From NCBI RefSeq assembly GCF_030272615.1, contig NC_081406.1, positions 479,538,900 to 479,602,899 on the forward strand: a stretch of 64,000 nt of DNA, given 5' to 3'. How positions within the stretch are numbered: the stretch's first letter is position 1; the number at the start of each line of letters is the position of its first letter. The position numbers and the translations under genes were made by a program. Under the pieces are notes generated by a model, which saw only the letters and a program-made list of their open reading frames with translations, was not told the DNA's origin and ran no database searches. Shown here in pieces: positions 11,735 through 22,804 of the stretch. Origin of the DNA: Cryptomeria japonica (lineage: Eukaryota > Streptophyta > Pinopsida > Cupressales > Cupressaceae).

Positions 11735-12589
11735 AATAATATCAATTTGTTGAAGAAGAAATAATATACTGTAAAGTATAATATATGTTTCATTGGACCT
11801 ACAACCTATAATCTAGATGTTTGAGGTCTGAATGTCCTGGCTGACCACTTGGCACTGATGGGTTGCCACTGAGTAAAAATGAACTCAGCAGTGCAAACAA
11901 ATATAGATAAATTAGGAATAATATTATAACACTTCAAAAATATGATCGCTCACCTTTAGGTCACTAGCAGTCGCCAATGCAGTCAACAACAATGAATTTC
12001 CTTAGTCTGAAACTTTGCTATTGATTAGAATTCAGAGCCTAGAACCCACCAGATTGTGTAGAGATAGATCTAATCTTTGAATGTATTTATACCAATCTTT
12101 ATATGGCAAATTCTGTGGGAATTTTATATGGTATACAAATATTTGGCGAATCCCACGTAACTATAACATGACTTATGTAATTTTTGAGGCGATTATGGGT
12201 CATCGAAATAATTGGTGAATACAATATAGTTGGTGAAAGTTGGGGTGAATGGAGACACGCGTCGGTAAAATGTCAAGCGAATTGGGTCTCCTAGCAAACA
12301 AATCTTCACATGCCTATAGGTGAATTATGGTCGTCTACTAAGGCAACCTTGGAGAGTGTAGGCAAAAAAATTAAATTTACCGTGTGTCCAACATATATAT
12401 TATTGGTGAAATCCTCGCATAGAAACATTTAATTACATAAAACATATGGCAATCGGGTCATGAATTTGATGAAAATTTGATAATGTTCTGGCGACATGGC
12501 CACCCCCAGTCGGTACAAAATATTCTCCATTTCCCAGGTCACCGACGTAAAAAATTTGCCATTGGTAAATATTTGCCACTAAAGTAATC
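11735..12589. other. Non-coding stretch, nothing recognised
   Basis: No open frame of note, no repeat and no RNA gene is seen. It probably includes the upstream end of the hAT element, but its terminus could not be placed. Confidence 0.5.
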
Positions 12590-13270
12590 TCTGGTCATTG
12601 TAGGGTGGTGGGATGCATGCCATTTTTCCTTTTAACTTGCCCCGCATCATCATTCATATACCCATTTTTCTCATGTGAGTTGGAAGGATGCATCACCTTT
12701 CCACCTTAACTTACCTCACAAGATCCTTTTCCCATCCTTCTATAGCCTGTAGGATAGCAGGATCCTTCACTCATTTCATTGTCTTATCTCGGGCGACCAT
12801 CACCCATCCATCTTGAATGGTGTGGGATAGCGGGGGCCATCCCTTACATCATTCTATATTCCCTGCAAGCTCATTTTACTTTGGATTCTCTTCACACAGG
12901 ATATCGGGAGACATCTATCCCTTTACCCTTTTATCTTGCATGACCAATTTGCTTTGGTCGTCCACATTGGACGATAGCAGGGGATGCAACTGAATTATCT
13001 TTTCTTAACCCCATGCAACCCCTCTTCTTTGGTCTTCAACGATGCAGGATAGCAGGATACATCTTTCGGTTAGCCTTTTGTGCTATCCCGTGAGGTAACC
13101 ACTCTTTCATCCTTCACGATGCGGGATGACGAGTTAGACCATTTTGGTCCAACTTCATTATCCTGCAAGGTCATTTGGCTACCTTCCAACTTGCCATAGG
13201 GTAGTGAGATGTCTACATATACATCACGGGTCCCACATGAACACAACATAGCATAAGTGAACCATTGAGC
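12590..13270 (+). repeat. Degenerate tandem array, unit about 75 bp, about 9 copies
   Basis: A core like GCGGGATAGCAGGATGCATC recurs near 12600, 12685, 12749, 12820, 12897, 12966, 13044, 13120 and 13198. Spacing is 64-85 bp, mostly 69-78. Between cores each unit has a pyrimidine-rich part and a phrase like CTTGCANGNCC...TTTGG. Copies differ strongly, so the array is old. No coding potential is seen. Confidence 0.75.
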
Positions 13271-13860
13271 CACTAACACATGGATAGATGGGAACCACTC
13301 GAATCCAAGATTCCCTTTCTAATAAAACACAATACCCTAATAAACAACTAAGGCCATTTAGTCGAACCGCCATACTAGTCTAAATACCATGAATGAATAA
13401 AACTAAGTCTGCAATCCTCTTGGATCAAACCTGATGGGTCCAGCACACTAAGTGGCATATATAGATTATCACCAATGTTGACTTGTACTTTGTAACCCAC
13501 CCACTTTTGTATGCAACCTACAACATTTGTGTAGTTGTATAGCATAACCTATGTTTTGTGCACATCACTTGTTTTCGTGTTATGCACACTTGCTACCTAA
13601 TTCTCTACAACCTCTTGACATCTTTGTAACACTGATTGACATCAATTAAAATGATGCCAACAATCTCCTAACATCCTTTTGACATCAATGACTATAATGC
13701 CAACAATTGTTTGGATCCATCTTATTCTTTTACTTTTTGTGACCTTGTGATGGGCATTTAAGAATTCTATATGAGTTCTACGTAACAGACTATGAAAGAA
13801 CTGATATCAGGACACTGCTTGATGTTTAACCTTGATAAACCTTGTACTTTAAGCTAAATG
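13271..13860. other. Non-coding stretch, possible retroelement debris
   Basis: No gene is recognised. The phrase ATGCCAACAAT occurs twice near 13660 and 13705. It resembles the right end of the minus-strand Copia LTRs seen elsewhere, but no partner or boundary could be found. Confidence 0.4.
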
Positions 13861-14069
13861 TAAAATGAGGACGATAATGAGAACTTTGCAAGGACTTATG
13901 CAAAGCAAGGATGTAAATGAGGACTATAATGAGGATGATAATGAGGACTATGTAAGGACTTATGCAAAGTAAGGACGTAAATGAGGACTATGCAAGGACT
14001 TATGAAAATTAAGGACATAAATGAGGACTAAAATGGGGATGATGATGAGGACTATGCAAAGGATTATGT
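13861..14069 (+). repeat. 64-bp minisatellite array, left part
   Basis: Repeats of about 64 bp are built from 12-bp sub-units such as ATAATGAGGACT and ATAATGAGGATG plus ATGCAAGGACTT. The unit is not a multiple of three, so it does not encode a protein repeat. The array is cut at 14069 by a 26.8-kb nested element and resumes at 40829. Confidence 0.9.
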
Positions 14070-15034
14070 TGTTGGCAATTGACACTCATCTGGTAAAATT
14101 AATGGCATTTAGGATTGTCATTGATGGCAACTCATCTTCTGGTGTCTATATCTTCCATCGAGATTCATTGATCTATCATTTTGGTTTGTTTGGGTAACCA
14201 GTATTCACTACACTCAACCGGTTAAGTCTTGATCCTAGTAACGTGTATTTGAAACCCGGTTAAGGATGGGACCCAGCTAAGATATTTTCTGGCCCTGATT
14301 ACTTCTTTCATGGAATTTTTTGCTAGCATGTGAAGGTCAACATGGTCATCGAGATTATGTATGTTATACCTTGTGATCTGACAGCCAACCGGTTTTATTT
14401 TCTTCATTGTGGCTGACATGTTTAACAAGTTAATAGGGTATTTAATGAGATATTTTAGCAATGGATTAAATGATGTTTTTGGAATGCGATTATGGTTGCG
14501 AATGAATCAGAGATTGATGGTATGCATTTTGGTTGGCAATAGGAATCTTTAGTGCACAATCTCAACTGGTAGTAGAATAGACAGAACAGAGCATCAGTGA
14601 ACTGGTACACAAAGAGGGTTAACAGAGCTTGAACCAGAACTTATCCAACATGGTCAGATGCAATTTATAAGTTCATTTTTTCTTGTAATCACTTTATAGT
14701 GTTGTTTAAGTCAGTGAGACTTATGTTTGAGCAGTGAGCTCTAGGCAGTTGGCTTGATTGCATGGGCAATCCCCTCTATGTAATATTTGTATACCTTGAT
14801 CAAGTATATAGATATTGTGGGTATCATCCCCACCATGTTTTTCCCCTTTACAAGGTTTTCCATGTATAAATATTGGTGTTATGGTGTTGCTTCTTTATGT
14901 GTTATTTGGTTTATGCACTTTAATTTTATTTACTATTAACCAGTTCATAAGAAATAAGTTCAAAATTAGTTTTACCGGTAGAACACTGATTCACCCCCCC
15001 CCCCCCCCCCTCTTAGTGTTCTTGGATTCCAACA
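14070..15034 (+). repeat. Large element 5' LTR
   Basis: 965 bp, starting TGTTGGCA and ending TTCCAACA. It contains TATAAA at 14865-14870, a conserved block GTGGGTATCATCCCCACC at about 14817, and GATTCA followed by C17 at 14994-15010. Confidence 0.92.
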
Positions 15035-15036
15035 AT

Positions 15037-15048
15037 TGGAATCAAAGC
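15037..15048 (+). other. Large element primer-binding site (mutated)
   Basis: TGGAATCAAAGC lies two bases after the LTR and matches the initiator tRNA-Met site TGGTATCAGAGC at 10 of 12 positions. Confidence 0.75.
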
Positions 15049-15126
15049 TTGGTGCCTCAGAAGAAGTTTAACCACTTGAGGAAGATTTGTAACTTGGAAT
15101 CAATGAAAACCGGTCTATAGTAACAA

Positions 15127-16107
15127 CTTCAACTTGCTCTTGACGATCTTGATAATGAACAGATGGAAAATAGTAAAATGAAGAATGAACTAATGAAAGC
15201 TAGAGAACACATCATTTCATTGCAAGGAAAGCTTCCAATTGTTCAAGCCAAAAGGAAGGAACTATGTGATCAACTGCAAAATCAGAACAATGATGAGGAA
15301 GATGCTATGAAGGGTCAATGTTAGAAACTCACTTAGGTGAACATTATCTTAAAGAATGAGATGAAAGCCCTAACCATGGGAATGTGCAAGGAGATTGAGG
15401 ACAAAAATAAAAATGAAGAAAACCTGGCTCATGCTTTGAAGGATAGATCTGAGGAATGCAACAGACTAACATATGATAATGATATACTAAAACTTGAATT
15501 GTTTCAATCCCAAAATAATGAACAAGAACTTGAGAGACAGATCATAATCATGAGAGATGACTTAGTCACTGCAAATGAGTACAAGGACAAATTCAAAGCT
15601 AGCTCTGCCAAACTTGATGAACTACTGAAGAGCCAGAGAGATGCTAATGACAAGAGAGGTCTTGGTTATGAAGAAGGAGAAATCTTTGGTACTACACAAC
15701 AAGATGAATCATCCAGTCAGAAGTAGAATCATGTTAACAATCGGAACTAGAAGACACTGGTAAGACAACCTAATGCTCACAAATTCAATGGTACATGCTT
15801 TGTTTGCAATAAATATGGTCATATAGAAAGTTAGTATAGAAATAGGAATAATCATAATAATGCATCAGTCATTGGTCTTGGAAATGTAAGATGTCATGCA
15901 TGTAGTAGATTCGGTCATATGGCTAATCAATGTAAATCAAAAGGAAATCAAGGGTTTAACAAAGTAATTCAAAAGAACAATATTGTCTCTTATGCATGCA
16001 ATAAGATTGGACATATTGCTAAATACTGCAGAAGTAAGACCCCACCAGTAACTAATGGAAATGCAGATGAGAAAGTGAAGGCAAAAGTAGAAGATATCAA
16101 AAAATAG
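15127..16107 (+). pseudogene. Gag-like coiled-coil protein with three zinc knuckles, decayed
   Basis: One frame runs from about 15127. A long glutamate/lysine/leucine coiled coil occupies about 15130-15680. It is followed by three CCHC knuckles: 15796-15837 (last Cys now Tyr), 15892-15933 (intact, CHACSRFGHMANQC) and about 15990-16030 (first Cys now Tyr). Both Cys-to-Tyr changes are G-to-A. Stops, mostly TAG, lie at about 15322, 15334, 15724, 15748, 15832 and 16105; most fit lost Gln codons. Zinc knuckles bind element RNA, and the coiled coil would allow multimer formation. An N-terminal gag domain before the coil is not seen, so the ORF may be 5'-truncated. A non-Gag nucleic-acid-binding protein is possible but less likely in this place. 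Confidence 0.75.
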
Positions 16108-16248
16108 TATGAGAAAATATGGGTAAGGAGACCAGACACACAATCAGCAGAACAACGAGTAGAACCATTAGGTCTTGTATTGGAAGCAGGAACAATTGGT
16201 AACTAAGGCACTCTATCTTAGGGGTAGGAAAATCATTGAAGATCATGT

Positions 16249-17835
16249 TGTACGTTAGGAAATAGGAAATCATCACAAGACAAGATCAAAATACTAATCA
16301 AGCTCAATCATGAAAGAAAAATTGCAATGATCTATCCTAAACACATTCAATAGAGACATGAAAATTGAAACATTCGAAACTAGAAATTAAGCAAACCAAA
16401 GGTGTGATTTGAATGCTCCTTCATGCGGCTCCATTGTTATTCTTTCCTCTTCAAATGATTTGGTTGTGGATCTCACCTACAAGTGCACACACATAATTGA
16501 AAGCAAGTAGACAAGATTATTGATCAAGAGTACTAGAATTATGATTGACTAGAAATTCGATAATCTGATTACCAATTAGCTTTGATTGATGAAGATCATC
16601 CAATTTATAGAAGAATTGGAGAGATGACAAGATTAGCATGATTCAATTCAAATGGAAATTGCAAATCAATTATGTCAATTATGACAAATTATGACAAATT
16701 ATGCAATTTCGATGCAAAATTTGTTGATTGATAATTTATGACAAATTATGACAACTTCTATGTCAAAATTGATTGATTGTCAATTATGACAAATTTATGA
16801 CAAATTGACATGTCATTTCCATGAATTTAGGAGAGAAATAGGAGGAAATTGAAATTAGGAATTAGAAAATTAGGAAATTAGAGAATTAAGAATTTAGGAA
16901 TTAATAAATTGATGAAAATTAGAAATTAGGTAAATTAATTAATAATTTGTCATTTATTAATTAATTCACAAAGAGGAATAATTAGCCAATTAAATGAACA
17001 TTTAATTGTAATGAGAAGACTTAGGATAAATAAATAATTTATTAATCCTAGAGGAAGAAATGACAAACCAGGTTAAATGATGAAATCACAAAACCCTAGA
17101 AGATGAATTAGCAATGCGAGAATGACAATTAGGTCTTGATGAAAGATAATTGACTCGATTCGATTTGATTTTGAATTGATAAATGACCAATGTGATAAAT
17201 GATTTGATTGAGAAAATGCGCCAATTTATGAGGAACAATGACAAATTGATCCAAATTGACATAATTGAGACAAACAACGATCAATGACAAATCGATCGCA
17301 AAATGACAAGATTGACAAGAGGACAAGAATTGATGACAAAATAGATTGCAAAATGACAATATTGAAAATGACCACGATCGATGACAAATCGATCGCAAAA
17401 TGATAAGATCGAACATGACAACGACCAATGACAAATCAATCGTTAAAGAGACAAGATTGAAAATGATAAGGATTGATGATAAATCGACAAGATTGATAAG
17501 AGTACAACGATCGATGACAAATCAATCGCAAGATTGACAGGAGGAAAAAACCCTAATTAGGATTGACGATGTCCAAAATGATGACAAATAAGCACGCATA
17601 TTGATGCAATAGGATAAGATCGATTAAAATCATGACTGGATAGTGTTGTTGACAAGACCAAATTCGAGAGCGAGACAAATGAAGAATGTAGAAGAATGAC
17701 TCGATGTTCGCAAATGATAAAAACCAAGTATGAATCATAGGAGAAATGTTAATGCGACACAAAAACCTAAAATGAGGCAATGCGCAAATGCTAAAGTATG
17801 ACTCCGCAAGCGTTGACCATTTTTAGGTGTCTACA
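16249..17835 (-). repeat. Gypsy-like element 3' LTR (left copy)
   Basis: 1,587 bp, the same length as the right copy. It is AT-rich and contains at about 17275-17530 six degenerate repeats centred on CGATGACAAATCGATCGC, spaced 38-52 bp. The plus-strand end reads TTTTAGGTGTCTACA. Confidence 0.93.
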
Positions 17836-17849
17836 TTTTGCCCCTCTTT
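17836..17849 (-). other. Gypsy-like element polypurine tract
   Basis: On the minus strand AAAGAGGGGCAAAA directly precedes the 3' LTR start TGTAGACACC. It fixes the element's orientation as minus. Confidence 0.8.
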
Positions 17850-18603
17850 GAGACAATGCGATTTTAAGCGTTGTTTCAAAGAACAATAATGAAAATGCCC
17901 TAGACAATGACAATGACATATGAAAATGCCCCAGACAATAATAATGACATATGCATGCCCCCTCGAGAAATTGGCCGAAAATGTCTAGAAAAGAGGCCAA
18001 TTGATCGATAAGAATGATAGGATCGAACGGACTAACAATCGGAGATCGGATGCATGAAGGACAAGCAATTGAAGATGCAAAAGACCGTGACCAACATAAG
18101 ATGGAGAGGGTGCATGTCCATCTATGCACTGACAAAGATCTATAAATGAGACCAAGAGAGGGAAAATTGCTCATTTGCACTAGCCAAGGAGGAGAATTTG
18201 TTGCTCTGGACAAGGACACTTGTAGAGAGATGGCGAACATTACAATGGCGGATCACCTCGAGGAACGTGTACACACATTTAGATGACCAGACGATGCAGG
18301 AGCAGCGGTATGGATCTCAAATACCCATGTTTTCAATTTCATGAATTTTAATTTCTTGCGGGACATTGCGGGGCCCACAGGGGATGCCAAAAAGGACTCC
18401 TACGCTTGTGTAGGGTCTTCTGCACTTGTGTAGGGAGACACAAGTGCAGGTTACCTGACACAGGTGCAGGTTACCTTACATAGGCGCAATTGTGCAATGC
18501 AAACCCTAATTTTGGTCAAAATGACATGCAAATGATCCGGAAAAGGGGAATAAGGGTAGGATAGGTCAAATTAGATGAAAAACACCCTGATTAGACATGA
18601 AAA
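17850..18603 (+). other. Leader region upstream of the antisense PMD gene
   Basis: No long ORF is seen. At about 18400-18490 it has a run of degenerate copies of CACAAGTGCAGGTTACCT in both orientations. The same motif recurs at about 27430-27600 in the leader of the opposite-strand gene. Confidence 0.55.
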
Positions 18604-20469
18604 TGAGGAAATGCAACCCGTAGGAGCAAACCCTAAAATTGACAAAATTTGCCCCAATTGTGATGCAGAGTTGACAGTATCTGTTGATCACACAGGAAGA
18701 CCGACCAGATTGCTTCATGCTACGACATAGACTCAGGAGCACAGAGAGAGATACCTTAGCAGGACTTGGGATATACTATTTCACATTCATGCCTGAAATT
18801 AGGGCAAACATAGGACTGCTTACCACATTGGTAGAGTGATGGCATTCAGAGACTTCCTCATTCCATCTGGCGACTGGAGAGGCGACGATGACACTGGAGG
18901 ATGTATGGCGTATCCTCCGCATTTTGATTCATGGAGAGATGATAGAGTATGACCCAGTGATAGGGAGAGACACATTGTGCAGATTGTTTGAGTGCGACGC
19001 AAATGAGCTAGATATTGTCGAGAGAGAGATTGGCCGGGAGACTATGGCATCAGAGTATGATCAATGATATGTGGTGATAGCCATGGTGATAGCATGTCTA
19101 TTAGCAGGAGACAGATGAAGACATGGATTCCCTATTGGATGGGGAAGAGTGCTAGAGTGGATGGCGACAGAGGGGATGGTGTATGCATGGGGACCATGTG
19201 TACTGGCTATGCTCTATTTTCAGCTGCATCAGATAGCATATCAGGGAGTGCAGACTTTGAGTTGTGGAGTTACACTGCTATAGGTATGGGCATTTGAGCA
19301 CATAGCCATATGTCAATCGATTACAGATAGACAGGTAGTACCACAGCGACCATATGTGTACTGCTATGGTGGAGCACTGAGACAGGGTCCTTTTGGATAT
19401 ATACTATATTGGTGACATGAGCTAGACCGACTGAGAGAGTTCATATGGAGGCCATATCGTGATTGCCCGGGATGGTCATATGACAGTGATGAGCTACCAT
19501 ATTGTAGACAGGAGAGGTACCTGATTGGGCGACCAGTGAATCACAAGAGAGAGTCAGATGACAGTTTGGAGAGAGGCAGGATGTACCTAGGAGGACTGCA
19601 CACTTTGCCCAATCTCACAGAGAGACGAGTCAGTGGGGGAGTATGATTCAGCCACACATAGCATATGCGGACTTCTCATAGCTACAGCAGAGATAGTGGG
19701 ATTGGAGATCAGATGTGGTGGATGTCGGGATGATAGATGAGTATGATAAATGGTTTGCACAATGACGGCCAGTGCCATTGATAGATCTGGATATTCCAGT
19801 GCCGAGGAGACAGGAGGACTTCCCACTCATAGGAGAGGAGGAGGGAGATGATGAGGATGAGGAGGATGAGGGTGGGGATGAGGATGAGGGGATGACGAGG
19901 ATGGAGACAAGGATGAGGATGATGGGGATGATGAGGACAGAGACGAGGATGGTGGGGATGAGGACAGAGACGAGGATGAGGATGATGGGGAGCAGGAGGC
20001 ATTACAAGACATACCCATAGAGCCAGAGACAGCTAGGATAGAGGAGATGGAGATATTCAGGGCTACCATAGCGAGTCAGCAGGATCACATTGCGACTTTA
20101 GAGGGAGAGATAGTCAGACTCACAGCGTCTCGAGACACAGTAGTAGCGCAGGCATAGCGAGAAGGACAGAGAGTCACTGAGTATATTGGGTCGATCCGGG
20201 ATGCCAGTGTACGGGAGCTAGGACAAATGTTGGTAGAGACCGGAGAGGAGATATGCCATTGGAGGACACTATATGAGAGTGCAGTTCCACCAGAGCAGAG
20301 AGCACCTTCATATCGAGCACGATCAAGGACAGAGAGCAGGGCACGCTCTCGGAGGTCATTGAGTAGCATGGGGGTGAGTGGACCGATGAGACCACCACAG
20401 CCAGGACCAGGAGGGACATCATCCGCAAGACCTTGCAAGGATGAGGAGGACCGAGGGAGCACCCAGTGA
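18604..20469 (+). pseudogene. Plant mobile domain (PMD) protein with coiled-coil tail, copy 1, antisense in element
   Basis: The upstream part reads CPNCDAEL at about 18650, then shifts frame before 18840. From 18840 one frame carries the PMD (aminotransferase-like, plant mobile domain): SFHLATGEATMTLEDVWRIL at about 18855-18915, GFPIGWGRVLEWMATEGMVY at about 19125, WAFEHIA at about 19288 and WRPYRDC at about 19448. Stops (TGA, TGA, TAG, TGA) fit lost Arg, Arg, Gln and Arg/Trp codons. An acidic, glycine-rich linker follows at about 19820-19990 with frame changes, then a coiled coil (about 20035-20300) and a basic tail ending at the stop 20467-20469. PMD proteins are known from plant MAIN/MAIL proteins and from transposons; their biochemical role is not settled. 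It runs opposite to the element's own strand and lies just inside its 3' LTR. Confidence 0.85.
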
Positions 20470-22804
20470 CAGAGGCATGTGCTCCTTAGATAGACAGTAG
20501 ACATTATGTAGTTTGACATTTTGTAGTCAGCCTGTGGGCCATACTTAGGACAGACAGTCCAATTTTGTACTCCGATATTATTTTGATATATGATATGATA
20601 TGCATCGATATGATGGGATGCAACATGTTATGACTTATATCATTTTTCCATGTATGGATGACTTATGCACTGTTTATGTACGATTATGGAATATGTATGG
20701 ATATGTTTTTGTTTATGTGTTTTTTGATGCATTGAGAACATGAAATGGATAAAATGCTTGATATGGTGCTTAACGTAATGCAATTGTACTAACCAAATGG
20801 ATGCAGGATGCAACATGTATGGTTGGAAATCGGAGCACTAGACCGAACAGACTATCCAAACTGACGGAAGAAATGTTAGTAAGAAGAAAATGAGACAGAA
20901 GAGAGTTAAAGATGAAGAAAAACTTGCTTTCAGTAATGCGCTTTGTAGGTGAGAACCTTTATTTTTATGTAGCAAAATGGATGCGTAGCATCATGGCATT
21001 GAAGGCCAGAGCTGAAATGCAACCCCTTTTTGCAAAAGACAGACACATCACAGACAAATAACAATCACAAAAAAGAAAAGGGACCATGATCCATCCCGGT
21101 CACTCTAAATCACTCAGTGACATCATCGAGCAACATAGGCACATGACCGAAGCCAAAGATAAATCAATAAAAAGATAAGATGCACAAATTCCAACAAATC
21201 AAACAAACATCTTGATCTTCGTTGTCAAAAGTTGAAAGTGCTGATAGAACGATCATGCTGTCTGGTTTCAGGGAATGTGGTACCCCGTCTAAGACAGGAC
21301 ACAGTCTGGTTCCGAGTATACCACACCCTGTATAAGACTCATGATAGTGTGCCAAGGACGAATGATTTCGATGGTGATGTTCGATTGATAAGACAATTTT
21401 GATCAGTTTGAATGTCTGGTTTGAATGAAAAAGTTCATCTGTTAATGCGTGATTTCATTAAAGCACAATGTTGGATTGCGTGTCATTGGAGGGATGCTCA
21501 GTGATTTGTCTTATGCACAAAAAGGGATCCTTTATTGACAAAATGCTTGTTTTTGGATTTTAATGTTTTTGAAATGTTTTTGTGTTCATTTTTTTAGGAC
21601 TTTATATGATTTTTAGGGATTTTTTCAGGACGTTATTCAATTTTTTTTTATTTTTTTCAGGACCTTATTTGATTTTTTATGATCTTTTAGGGATTTTCAT
21701 TTTTCAATTTTTAGATATTTTTTCAGGACATTTTTCAATTTTTTTTTTGAAGATTTTTTTAGGACATTTTTCAATTTTTTTGTGATTTTTTCAGGACATT
21801 TTTCAATTTTTTTAATTTTTTTTCAGGACATTTTTTGATTTTTAAGATTTTGCCCCCAGTGTCTAGCAAGGCAAGGAATATGATAGGTGAATAAATAGGC
21901 TTGCTGAAATGTTGGTGGATAGAGGAAAGACAAAGGCCTTTTATTATGGAGACAATATGGATGCAATTTTCAATGGCTATTGCGTGATGGGACAAGAGAC
22001 TGGATATGACAATGTAAAGCAATGAAATGGCATGAGGGACATGTCAAGAGGTTTTCGAAACCATGTTTAAATTTTGCGTCCTTATTACAGATCAAGATCA
22101 ATGAATGAAAAAGAGTGTATCGATAGTGATAAGAGATGGATAGGATAAGCAAGACCAAGAATGGATAAGGGACATGGACTGAAGGTTGGGGTAGGATACG
22201 AGATAGTGGCAGAAAGTTGCAATAAGCTAGGGAATATGGCTGAAAAGTTATAATAAGCAAATCGATAAATGAGCAAAAGCTATGATAGACTGAAAGCTGC
22301 AAACAAGATGCATGATGCTCATGATGATCCTCAGCCTTGTCAAGATCAAAGGTGGAAAGACGAAACTAGACATGAGGGACAATAGGATATGAAGGGTAAT
22401 GACATGGTATGATAGGATAATGGAACAATGAAGGACAAAACGATATGAAGGAGGAAACCTGCCCCCAAGTGTGGTATGCAAGAAGTTCATAAATTACACA
22501 TGACGCCTGTTTGCCAGGTTTTCATCATGGTACTTGCCCAAGGCGCCTGTTTGCCAGGTTTTCACCAGTGGACGAATTATTTTTCTTTACTTTTGTTTCT
22601 TTTGTTCTTTTTTTTTTTTTTTTTTTTTTGCATTTTGACTTTTTCAATAGAAGATGGACACATGATAGGAGATGGAAGAAGGACTCAAGCATCTTTTTGT
22701 TGGATATTAGCCTTGAAAAAAAATGGACCATGACCTTTAAAAGTATGCTCAAAGACGTTGGTAGGATAAGGACATGGAAAATGAGATGAAACTAAGATAA
22801 GGAT
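20470..22804. other. Spacer between convergent PMD and Q/P-rich genes
   Basis: No gene is seen. Two transcription units converge here. The spacer has a T-rich tandem array (21575-21845), a 21-bp direct repeat starting CGCCTGTTTGCCAGG at 22504-22524 and 22544-22564, and a T-run at about 22610-22629. Confidence 0.7.
21575..21845 (+). repeat. T-rich tandem repeats (TTTTTTCAGGACATTTTTCA type)
   Basis: About nine degenerate copies of a 25-40 bp unit with the core TTTTTCAGGACNTTNTTCAA follow each other. They lie between two convergent genes and could end transcription from both sides; that is inference. Confidence 0.8.

Noticed and set aside
8780-11900. Terminal inverted repeats and 8-bp target duplication for the hAT element
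   Set aside because: No convincing pair was seen on either side of 8999-11734.
13655-13720. Possible LTR end (ATGCCAACAATCTCC) of a minus-strand Copia element
   Set aside because: No start, partner LTR, primer site or target duplication could be found; the match is too short.
12590-14069. Regularly spaced repeats considered as a CRISPR-like array
   Set aside because: Repeats are degenerate and tandem without unique spacers, and the window is eukaryotic.
19709-20069. Several overlapping frames rich in Pro/His, Ser or Met/Arg opposite or beside the PMD linker
   Set aside because: They are shadows of the GAGGAT-type repeat that encodes the acidic linker of PMD copy 1.
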